Assembly: GCA_016199375.1 (NCBI GenBank)
Contig: JACQGV010000186.1
Span: 1-11,114 of the forward strand
From: Chloroflexota bacterium
GTDB taxonomy: Bacteria; Chloroflexota; Dehalococcoidia; SHYM01
DNA: 11,114 bases
Direction: 5' to 3'
Below are positions 1 through 8,083 of this stretch, in pieces (position 1 is the stretch's first letter; each line of letters starts with the position of its first letter). Position numbers and translations under genes: made by a program. The notes under the pieces were generated by a model, which did no database searches, had not been told where the DNA came from, and worked only from the letters and a program-made list of their open reading frames with translations.

Positions 1-2
1 GG

Positions 3-101
3 AAGATCGGAGTCTGGGCGGTCTTCGGGCCGGGCACCCCCACCGACCAGATCATCGCGGCCGTGCGCAAGGCGGTGGAGGAGCGGCGGAAGAAAGGATA
101 G
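3..101 (+). CDS. C-terminal end of a cobalamin (B12)-binding mutase subunit, partial
   Basis: Only the last 32 residues and the TAG stop are in the window. The fragment contains VFGPGTPTDQII followed by a charged helix ending EERRKKG. In the cobalamin-binding domain of methylmalonyl-CoA mutase and related acyl-CoA mutases, a V(F)GPGT segment followed by an amphipathic helix closes the Rossmann-like B12 fold, so that is the likely identity. The length beyond position 1 and the N-terminal B12-binding motif (DxHxxG) cannot be seen, so a stand-alone small subunit cannot be told from a fused mutase. The gene converges on the minus-strand CDC48 homologue, with 148 bases between the two stops. The frame is supported by uninterrupted, family-like sequence up to the stop. 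Confidence 0.75.
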   Translation, partial: KIGVWAVFGPGTPTDQIIAAVRKAVEERRKKG

Positions 102-146
102 CCGGGCCTCAACAATTGTTCCTGCGCCGTCGAGTCCGCTGGGGTC

Positions 147-178
147 AAGGGGCCAGTTCAAGGTAGCCGCGGCCCCTT
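147..178. terminator. Possible bidirectional terminator hairpin between convergent genes
   Basis: AAGGGGCC at 147-154 and GGCCCCTT at 171-178 form a perfect 8-bp inverted repeat with a 16-base loop. It lies between the stop of the mutase fragment (101, +) and the stop of the CDC48 homologue (250, -), where a shared terminator is expected. Neither side has a strong T tract, so function is inferred from position and symmetry only. A separate 10-base palindrome, AACAATTGTT, is at 111-120. Confidence 0.35.
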
Positions 179-249
179 CGCCGTTACTTGAGGCAGCCTC
201 GGCCTTTTCACTTGCGTCTGGTTGCGCCCCGCAAAAGTCCCAGCTCGAC

Positions 250-2577
<2,328 letters not shown>

Positions 2578-2592
2578 AGGTGGGGGGACGGC

Positions 2593-2630
2593 CGGGCGAG
2601 GCCGTGACCATAGGCTCCGTCACCCGCCCG
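2593..2630. other. Imperfect inverted repeat in the 2521-2798 gap
   Basis: CGGGC (2593-2597) and GTGAC (2604-2608) pair with GTCAC (2619-2623) and GCCCG (2626-2630), giving a two-part stem with an internal bulge and a 10-base loop. It sits just upstream of the CDC48 promoter and downstream of the exported-protein gene. It could be a folded RNA or DNA element or a chance feature of GC-rich sequence. No gene was found in this gap. Confidence 0.25.
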
Positions 2631-2682
2631 CGCTACCGCCGGGTGGCCGCCGGCGGCCCTCTGAGGATGGCATGGGTGCTAG

Positions 2683-2711
2683 GCTTGTGGTTCGACAAGC
2701 TCACCACGAGC
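2683..2711. repeat. Dispersed TTCGACAAGCTCACCACGAGC repeat copy with hairpin
   Basis: TTCGACAAGCTCACCACGAGC is at 2691-2711. It is almost the same as the reverse complement of the sequence at 11090-11114. The left flank makes a hairpin (GCTTGT 2683-2688, loop GGTTCG, ACAAGC 2695-2700). An alternative pairing uses GTGG and CCAC around the core. It is intergenic, downstream of the exported-protein gene. Confidence 0.75.
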
Positions 2712-2731
2712 AAAACAGGTGCGACGGGTCA

Positions 2732-2751
2732 CCGCGGGATGAATCCCGCGG
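2732..2751. repeat. Short REP-like palindrome
   Basis: CCGCGGGAT (2732-2740) and ATCCCGCGG (2743-2751) are perfect 9-base complementary arms separated by GA. The element lies 48 bases past the stop of the exported-protein gene, so it might end that transcript or be a separate small repeat. There is no T tract. Only one copy was found in the window. Confidence 0.5.
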
Positions 2752-2798
2752 CATCTCGCCCGCGGCCGTCGTGGTTTCACCGAGGCAGGTGTCCGCTG

Positions 2799-4139
2799 CT
2801 AGAGACGTTTCTCTGGTTCCTCTGTCGGTTCAAGCACGTAGACTAGCAAGGAGCGCTGTTCGTAGCCCGGGGCGACGCCCGGGACCCAAGGAACGTACCT
2901 GTCGTGCCTGCCGACGGCGATGAAAAGCCTTCCGGTCTCGCTCTCCCGCAGAGTCAGCGAGAGCAGCCACCTTTCGGAGCGGTCCGATCCGAGGGTTAAA
3001 GGCGGGGAGACCAACTGGAACTGGCCTCGACTGTGGGCGAAGACTCCGAGGGCTGGTCGCTCCTCGCCTTCCTGACTGAACTCCGCCACGAACAGCAGCT
3101 CTTCTCTCATTGTGAAGCTCATTGTGTACTGGGACCAGTTGCGGGGTAGCGTGGTCACTTCGGACTGCTGGCCCCCTGGGGACAGCGTTGTGAGTCTTAT
3201 TATCCCGGGTTTTCCCTCCGGGGCTGAATCAGAGTAGGTCAGCACCACTTTGCCCAGGGGCGAGATGCTGAGACGCAGGCCAGGCCCGACTGAGCTGGCT
3301 ACGCTCCAGGTTTTTGTTTCGCCCACGCGCACCGGTGGACGCCAGGAGCCATCGGGGTTCGCGCTGGCGTACCAGATGGTGTATTCGTGCAATGTCCAGG
3401 CTTTGCAGGGCACGTCTCGTCGGCACCCGCTGGTGTCGTATTCAAGGAGCTTGCCCCGTTCCCACCAGGCGGCGTGGGCGGTACCGGAGCCGTCCAATAC
3501 CTGGACTCCAGGCTTGGTCCCAGGCGATTGGGAAACAGCGCGCCACGCCCCCGCTGCCGGGGCCCACACTGTGTGGTGCAGTCCGCCAGAGGTGCTCATG
3601 ACCAGGTGTACACTGCCCAGCGAGTCCAGAACGAAGCAGCAGTATGGGGAAAGCGGGTATGGCGGATCCGGCAATTGGCCCCCCGCTGGAATGCCGTCCG
3701 GACCTACAGCCAAATAGAAGAGAACATGTTCTAAAAATGGCGTCTGCTCCGACCACACGATGGCCAGAGTCCCGTTATCCAACTGCGTGGCAGCCACGCT
3801 AGACGCGAAGGCGGGTTTGGATACGAGGTGGCTGCGTGGGCTCGTGCCCAAGAAGAGGGAGTAGGTAGCAGTGTAGAGGTCCAAGGTCGGCGTCCTCCCC
3901 CAGTCCGTCAACGGCTTGCCACGCCAGATGAACCGCAGGGTGTCGTCCCCCGCAGGGAAGGCCTCAACCAGGCTTAGCTCAGGGCCTGAGACGAGCACCG
4001 CCGGACCTTGGACTAACTGATAGGCCGGAGTGCGAGGGGCAGGTGCCGACGCAGGGTCAGCCGCCGGCATTGGAGTCGAGGCCACAGACATCAAGGCAGC
4101 CAGCACCGTCAGTAAGGTATGATACCAGCCTGGTCTCAT
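2799..4139 (-). CDS. Exported protein of unknown function, possibly beta-propeller
   Basis: I do not recognise this 446-residue protein. It opens with a basic MRPGWYH, a hydrophobic stretch (about 8-22) and an Ala/Pro-rich linker, which fits a signal peptide with cleavage near residue 27. There is no lipobox cysteine and no other membrane segment. The rest is rich in short beta-strand-like units with repeated D-G-x-x-H/A patterns, such as LDSLGSVHLVMS and LDGSGTAHAAWW. These recall sialidase/BNR-like or other beta-propeller repeats; this is a fold guess, not a function. ATG at 4137-4139 is supported by GGAGG (4145-4149) five bases upstream. Sampled GC is visibly lower than in the neighbours (about 58% at 3361-3420), suggesting a different history. 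The downstream gap carries two repeat elements. Confidence 0.8.
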   Translation of the reverse strand: MRPGWYHTLLTVLAALMSVASTPMPAADPASAPAPRTPAYQLVQGPAVLVSGPELSLVEAFPAGDDTLRFIWRGKPLTDWGRTPTLDLYTATYSLFLGTSPRSHLVSKPAFASSVAATQLDNGTLAIVWSEQTPFLEHVLFYLAVGPDGIPAGGQLPDPPYPLSPYCCFVLDSLGSVHLVMSTSGGLHHTVWAPAAGAWRAVSQSPGTKPGVQVLDGSGTAHAAWWERGKLLEYDTSGCRRDVPCKAWTLHEYTIWYASANPDGSWRPPVRVGETKTWSVASSVGPGLRLSISPLGKVVLTYSDSAPEGKPGIIRLTTLSPGGQQSEVTTLPRNWSQYTMSFTMREELLFVAEFSQEGEERPALGVFAHSRGQFQLVSPPLTLGSDRSERWLLSLTLRESETGRLFIAVGRHDRYVPWVPGVAPGYEQRSLLVYVLEPTEEPEKRL

Positions 4140-4197
4140 AGGGGCCTCCCCATGCCGGGCGTGCGACTACCGGCGACTAGGGTGTTCCCGCGCCACA

Positions 4198-4203
4198 AGT
4201 ATA
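4198..4203 (-). promoter_or_regulatory. Possible -10 element for the exported-protein gene
   Basis: TATACT on the minus strand lies 59 bases before the ATG. No convincing -35 box was found at 16-19 bases, and the upstream amidohydrolase frame ends only 16 bases earlier, so co-transcription is equally possible. Confidence 0.3.
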
Positions 4204-4218
4204 GGACACGTCAGTCTC

Positions 4219-5637
4219 CTAGTTCTGAGCCTCCCACACCGCATCGCCGTCCATCTCGACCCTTAAGACCCGCGCTTGCAGCAGCTCCCGCGCCGGGCAG
4301 CGCAGCAGGTCTCGGTCCCAGACGACTCGGTCACGCCCGATCTCCTCACCCTGGCCCTCTCCCAGTGGGAGGGGGGAGGGTGAGGGCTCCAGGGCCTGGG
4401 CTGCGCTGGTGAAGAGCGCCAGCGCTTGCTTTCCGTTGGCCCGCTCCCGCAGGCCCAGGGCAGCGCCGGTGGCGTCGCGGCGCGCGACGGCGACGTAGAG
4501 GGCCGGGCGCGGGTCCGGCGGCGTGACCGGCGCATCCGAGCCCGCTGCTACCAGGAGCCCCGACTCCAGGAGCGAGCGCAGGCGATAGAGCATTTGCCGC
4601 TCGGCGCGCGGCACCTGGGCCCGGTAGCGTTCCCCCGAGTGCCAGATGAAGGCGGGGTTGGTGACCACGGCCACGCCCAGGCGCTGCCAGCGCCTGTCGA
4701 GCGCGGGCGGCAGCAGGGAGCCGTGCTCCAGCCGGTCCGGTACCCGCAGCGCCGGCGGCCGGGCGGGCCGGGCCGCCTCCAGCGCCCGCAGCGCGGCCTC
4801 CGCGCTCTCGGCGGTGGCGCAGTGGAGGGCCATTGGGTAGCCCCGCCGGTAGGCCTCCTGCACGAGCCCTCGTAGCTCACGCGGGCCCGGTCTTACAGCG
4901 CCCTCCACCTCGTCCAGGACTACCTTGGCGTGGCCGGCCCGCAGCCGCCCAGCGCCCGCGCCGAAGGAGAGGCCAGCCGCTGACCACGCTGCCAGCTGGC
5001 GCGCGTCGGCCATGACGACGACGCGCTGGCGGAGGGCTTCGGTCGCCTGCAGGCGGCGAAAGCCCTGAAAGTCGGTGGGGGTGTTGGTCGCCGTGGCGTC
5101 GTGGAAGCTGGTGACTCCAAAAGAGAGCAGGCGGCGGCTGGCCTGCGCCGCGGCCGCGCTCATCTCCTTATCAGTGTGCTCCGGGATGCGGCGCAGGAGC
5201 ACGTCGGCGGCGCCCAGCACCACCCCCGTCAGCTCCCCCGCTGGCACCGCGCGCTCGAAGAGGGCGCCCGGCGGCTCCGGGGTCTCTGTTATCAGGCCCA
5301 CCCGCCGCATCCCTTCGCTGTTGAGGACAAAGGCGTGGCGGGTCCGGTGGTGGAGGACCACCGGATGCCGGGGCGTGGCCCGGTCCAGGTCGAAGCGGGT
5401 GGGGTGGCGCTGCTCGGCCAGGTAGAAGGGCTCGTAGCCCCAGCCGCGCACCCAACGGCCGGGCGGGGTCGCCCGCGCCCGCTGCGCCATCCGGGCGACG
5501 ATGTCGGCCACGGAGCGCACTCCGGCGGCCGGCGTCAGCTCGACGTCCAGCAGCGTCGCCGCATAGGCGAAGAAGTGCAGGTGGGCATCGCTGAGGCCAG
5601 GAGTGGCTGCGGTAGTGCTGACGGCTTGTCTAGTCCT
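4219..5637 (-). pseudogene. Amidohydrolase (YtcJ-like), N-terminally truncated
   Basis: The frame is open from 5637 to the TAG at 4219-4221 and encodes most of a YtcJ-like metal-dependent amidohydrolase. Visible parts are PGLSDAHLHF with the metal-binding HxH (5575-5583), WVRGWGYEPF, SFGVTSFHD, a candidate bridging lysine in GHAKVVLDE, ALHCATAE, LEHGSL and GSDAPVTPPDP. These supply the expected K, H, H and D ligands. What is missing is the region before PGLSDAHLHF: the N-terminal beta-sandwich and roughly the first 60 residues of the family. Between the upstream stop (5638-5640) and HxH there is no ATG, GTG or TTG. The first usable start, GTG at 5518-5520, would remove the HxH strand and has no clear ribosome-binding site. 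The C-terminus carries a repeat-derived PSPSPLPLGEG where the family normally continues into its second sandwich strand. The frame overlaps the end of the cupin gene. A recent 5' deletion is the simplest reading. Confidence 0.65.
4344..4385. repeat. Palindromic element encoding PSPSPLPLGEG inside the amidohydrolase
   Basis: CCTCACCC (4344-4351) and GGGTGAGG (4378-4385) bound a 42-base imperfect palindrome centred on CTCCCAGTGGGAG. Elements of the CTCACCCT...CTCTCCC type that read as SPLPLGEG are widespread in bacterial genomes (general knowledge). Here it adds about 16 residues to the C-terminal region of the amidohydrolase frame without breaking it. Confidence 0.7.
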
Positions 5638-5995
5638 CTAGCTGAGTGGTCTTGCTGCCGACGGCTGTCAGGGCCAGGTGGGAGAAGGCCGCGTCCCCGG
5701 TCGCGCCATGCCAGTGTTTCTCCCCCGCCGGGATGTGGATGACATCGCCCAGCGCGACCTGGCGCTGCTCCTTCTCCGTGGCCACGATGCCCCGGCCCGC
5801 GGTGACGATCAGGACCTGGTCGCTGCTGTGGGTGTGGAACTTGTTCCTTATGCCCTGCCCGAAGCTCACCACGCCCAGGCTGAAGTACTTGCTCATGGCC
5901 TCGGTCACCAGGGCCTGCCGGGTCACCTGGCGCCCCGTGAACAGGGGGCTAACGATGGGCTCCTTGGCGACGTCGTCTATCCGTACTACCTTCAT
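5630..5995 (-). CDS. Small single-domain cupin protein
   Basis: This 121-residue protein is a complete conserved-barrel cupin. Motif 1 is GQGIRNKFHTHSSDQVLIVTAG with H54 and H56; the usual glutamate is replaced by Q60. Motif 2 is GDVIHIPAGEKHWHG with H94 and H96. A divalent metal site is likely; substrate and reaction are unknown. Similar short cupins often accompany AhpD/carboxymuconolactone-decarboxylase proteins, but here the AhpD-like gene is about 2 kb away on the other strand. ATG at 5993-5995 is chosen because GGAGG lies 4 bases upstream (6000-6004) and a TATAAT box sits just beyond. A longer frame starting at 6064 would begin inside the glnK terminator and upstream of that box. The C-terminus (GSKTTQLED) looks natural, so the cupin seems intact although its stop overlaps the truncated amidohydrolase frame. 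Confidence 0.88.
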   Translation of the reverse strand: MKVVRIDDVAKEPIVSPLFTGRQVTRQALVTEAMSKYFSLGVVSFGQGIRNKFHTHSSDQVLIVTAGRGIVATEKEQRQVALGDVIHIPAGEKHWHGATGDAAFSHLALTAVGSKTTQLED

Positions 5996-6031
5996 GGCAC
6001 CTCCGCGCGCTGCGTGTGTCCCGCCGAGGCG

Positions 6032-6037
6032 ATTATA
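6032..6037 (-). promoter_or_regulatory. -10 element of the cupin gene
   Basis: A perfect TATAAT on the minus strand, 36 bases before the cupin ATG and downstream of the glnK terminator hairpin. No good -35 match was seen at 16-19 bases, so either an activator is needed or the match is fortuitous. Confidence 0.45.
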
Positions 6038-6051
6038 TGACAACACGCGAA

Positions 6052-6077
6052 GCGGCTGGGGCAAGGGCCCCAGCCGC
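6052..6077 (-). terminator. Terminator hairpin after amtB-glnK
   Basis: GCGGCTGGGG (6052-6061) and CCCCAGCCGC (6068-6077) form a perfect 10-bp stem with a 6-base loop, 42 bases beyond the glnK stop. On the minus strand the stem is followed by TTCGCGTGTTGT, a weak T-rich run. It separates the ammonium operon from the cupin gene. Confidence 0.7.
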
Positions 6078-6119
6078 GTCTCTAGCCCAGTTTCGGCTGT
6101 CGTCAGGCGGCGCGGCTCC

Positions 6120-6461
6120 CTAGATGGCCGCCTCGCCCCGCTCGCCGGTGCGCACCCGGATTACCTGAGTCACGGGGGAGACGAAGATCTTGCCGTCGCC
6201 GATGTTGCCGGTACGCGCCGCGGCGATGATGATCTGGATCGCCTTCTCCGTATCGCCGTCCTTGACCACCAGCTCCACCTTGAGCTTGGGCAGCATGTCT
6301 ATCTGGATGGTCTCGCCGCCGCGGACGGTGTGGACGACGCCCCGCTGAGCGCCCCGGCCGGTCACATGGACCACGTTGAGGCCCACGAAGCCGGCGGCAG
6401 CCAGCGTATTCTTCACCGCATCCAGCTTCTCTTCGCGGATGATAGCTTCGATCTTGTTCAC
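6120..6461 (-). CDS. glnK: P-II nitrogen regulatory protein, linked to amtB
   Basis: This 113-residue protein aligns with GlnB/GlnK nearly end to end: MNKIEAIIREEKLD, the Q39-R40-G41 base of the T-loop, LPKLKVELVV, the ATP-site segment TGNIGDGKIFV, and RVRTGERGEAAI at the C-terminus. P-II trimers read ATP/ADP and 2-oxoglutarate, and those linked to amtB block the ammonium channel through the T-loop. The T-loop here is unusual. Aligned to E. coli GlnB, Tyr46 is Val and the uridylylated Tyr51 is Thr, with one extra residue before LPK, while R47 is kept. Classical uridylylation by GlnD is therefore unlikely. The start is GTG at 6459-6461, with GGAGG (6466-6470) 4 bases upstream. It follows amtB by 47 bases and is probably its operon partner. 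Confidence 0.95.
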   Translation of the reverse strand: MNKIEAIIREEKLDAVKNTLAAAGFVGLNVVHVTGRGAQRGVVHTVRGGETIQIDMLPKLKVELVVKDGDTEKAIQIIIAAARTGNIGDGKIFVSPVTQVIRVRTGERGEAAI

Positions 6462-6508
6462 GGGTCCTCCTCCCTATAGCTCTAGCGCCGGTGAAAGTAT
6501 AGCCTCTG

Positions 6509-7795
6509 CTACATAGAGTAGCCCGGTTCGCCATGCTGGGAGATGTCCAGACCCCTCGCCTCCTCGTCTTCCTTGACCCGCAGCCCCATGACTTTGTCGA
6601 GGACCTTCAGGATTAGGAAGGTCATCCCGAAGGAGTAGCCCCAGGTGCTGCCGACGGCGATGAGCTGCCAGAGCACCTGCTTCCAGTTCCCATCCACTGC
6701 CCCCGAACCCGCCGCGTTGACGGCAGTGCTGGCGAACAGCCCGGTGGCGATGGCGCCCCAGGTGCCGCCGATGCCGTGGACCCCCCAGACGTCAAGGGAG
6801 TCGTCCAGGCCCAGCTTGGCCCGCAGCCGCACGGCCAGGTAGCAGAACACGCCCGCGCCCAGACCGATAACGACCGCCCAGAGCGGGGAGACGTAGCCGG
6901 AGGCGGGGGTGATGGCGACCAGCCCCGCCACCGCGCCCGAGGCCGCGCCCAGGACGCTGGGCTTCTTGACGTAGCGCCAGGTCATGCCCATCCAGGCGAT
7001 GGCTGCCATGGCGGCCGCGGTGTTGGTGGCCACAAAGGCCGACGTCGCCAGGGCGCCGGATGCCACGGCGCTGCCCGCGTTGAAGCCGAACCAGCCGAAC
7101 CAAAGAAAGGCGGCCCCCAGCACTGTCGCGGTGATGTCGTGGGGCTCCATGGGGTCCTTGCCGAACCCCAGCCGCTTCCCCATGACGATGGCGGCCGCCA
7201 GGGCGGCCACGCCCGAGTTGATGTGGACCACGGTGCCACCGGCGAAGTCCAGGGTGCCCAGCTTCCGTAGCCACCCGCCGTCGGCCCAGACCCAGTGGGC
7301 CATGGGATCGTAGACCAGGGTGGCCCAGAGGAGTACGAAGACCACGAAGGTGCTGAACTTCATCCGCTCGGCGAAGGCCCCGGTGATGAGCGCCGGAGTG
7401 ATCACCGCGAACATCATCTGGAACACCATAAAGGCCTGGTGGGGGATGGTGCCCGCATAGGTCGCGTTGGGCTCTGCGCCCACGGTGCGCAGGCCCACCC
7501 ACTCCAGCCCTCCGATGATGCCGCCCTTGTCGGGGCCGAAGGCCAGGCTGTACCCCCAAAGGACCCACTGGACGCTGATGATGGCCAGAATGATGAAGCT
7601 GTGCATGATGACCGAGAGCGCGTTCTTGCGCCGCACCATCCCGGCGTAGAAGAAGCCCAGGGCAGGGGTCATGATCATGACCAGGGCTGTCGACATCAGC
7701 ACCCAGGCCGTATCGCCTGTGTCCACCTGGGACTGTTGGGCCGCCACACCCAGGGCCGTCCCCGCCAGCATTGCCATTAGGCCGAAGGCGAACAA
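6509..7795 (-). CDS. amtB: Ammonium transporter, Amt family
   Basis: This 428-residue multi-pass membrane protein conducts ammonium/ammonia. It has an N-terminal hydrophobic segment ending AAQQ (possible cleaved signal), then about 11 membrane spans. Family landmarks are FFYAGMVRRKN (48-58), the FQMMFA gate region (125-130), YDPMAHWVW with the conserved Asp163, VVHINSGVAAL with pore His191, FGWFGFNAGSA (233-243) and WGVHGIGGTWG with the second pore His340. The C-terminal tail GLDISQHGEPGYSM matches the cytosolic tail seen in the family. The start is TTG at 7793-7795, chosen because AAAGGAGGTG (7801-7810) lies 5 bases upstream. The gene order amtB then glnK is the reverse of the E. coli glnK-amtB operon. 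Transcription probably starts near 7861. Confidence 0.97.
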   Translation of the reverse strand: MFAFGLMAMLAGTALGVAAQQSQVDTGDTAWVLMSTALVMIMTPALGFFYAGMVRRKNALSVIMHSFIILAIISVQWVLWGYSLAFGPDKGGIIGGLEWVGLRTVGAEPNATYAGTIPHQAFMVFQMMFAVITPALITGAFAERMKFSTFVVFVLLWATLVYDPMAHWVWADGGWLRKLGTLDFAGGTVVHINSGVAALAAAIVMGKRLGFGKDPMEPHDITATVLGAAFLWFGWFGFNAGSAVASGALATSAFVATNTAAAMAAIAWMGMTWRYVKKPSVLGAASGAVAGLVAITPASGYVSPLWAVVIGLGAGVFCYLAVRLRAKLGLDDSLDVWGVHGIGGTWGAIATGLFASTAVNAAGSGAVDGNWKQVLWQLIAVGSTWGYSFGMTFLILKVLDKVMGLRVKEDEEARGLDISQHGEPGYSM

Positions 7796-7800
7796 GGGGG

Positions 7801-7810
7801 CACCTCCTTT
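7801..7810 (-). promoter_or_regulatory. Near-perfect Shine-Dalgarno fixing the amtB TTG start
   Basis: AAAGGAGGTG on the minus strand, followed by CCCCC and then TTG. The complementarity to the 16S tail and the spacing make the rare TTG codon the clear start, ahead of the later in-frame ATG codons. Confidence 0.85.
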
Positions 7811-7867
7811 GCCTGCCGCCCCCTGCCAGCGCGCCGGCTCGGCCCCGGGGCGGATACACAGTGGCCC

Positions 7868-7897
7868 AGCCTAGTGCCGGGCTACGAGAGAGGTCAA
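7868..7897 (-). promoter_or_regulatory. Sigma-70-type promoter of amtB-glnK
   Basis: On the minus strand TTGACC (7892-7897) is followed by an 18-base spacer and TAGGCT (7868-7873). This gives a leader of about 65 bases. The layout matches the CDC48 and rplU promoters in the window. No sigma-54 pair (GG/GC at -24/-12) was found. Confidence 0.55.
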
Positions 7898-7912
7898 TGG
7901 GCAAAGCGCCCA
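7898..7912. promoter_or_regulatory. Possible operator abutting the amtB -35 box
   Basis: TGGGC (7898-7902) and GCCCA (7908-7912) form a 5-base inverted repeat with a 5-base centre, directly next to the -35 box of the amtB promoter. Nitrogen-responsive control would be natural for this operon, but the regulator is unknown and the repeat is short. Confidence 0.3.
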
Positions 7913-8014
7913 AAAGACAGGCCCCGGAAATCGTGCACTTCGCCCATAGGAGCGAGTGCCACGGCACCACCGCCTCTAGCCAGAGCGCGCGGCGGCCGCC
8001 CTGGACGGAGGTGG

Positions 8015-8020
8015 CATAAT
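8015..8020 (+). promoter_or_regulatory. Possible -10 element for the AhpD-like gene
   Basis: CATAAT lies 63 bases before the ATG of the AhpD-like gene in the divergent gap (7796-8083). No matching -35 box was found, so this is a weak candidate. Nothing else gene-like was seen in the gap. Confidence 0.25.
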
Positions 8021-8083
8021 GGGGCCACGCAGCAAAGCCCGGCCTCTCGCGGCCAGGCATGCACGGTAATAAGAGGAGAAGAC

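Noticed and set aside
5996..6064. A longer cupin protein starting at 6064
   Set aside because: That start lies in the terminator hairpin and upstream of the TATAAT box; the ATG at 5993-5995 has a good Shine-Dalgarno and matches the domain.
7796..8083. A sigma-54 promoter for amtB, suggested by TGGCAC on the minus strand
   Set aside because: There is no TTGC-type -12 element at the right spacing, and a better sigma-70-like promoter is present.
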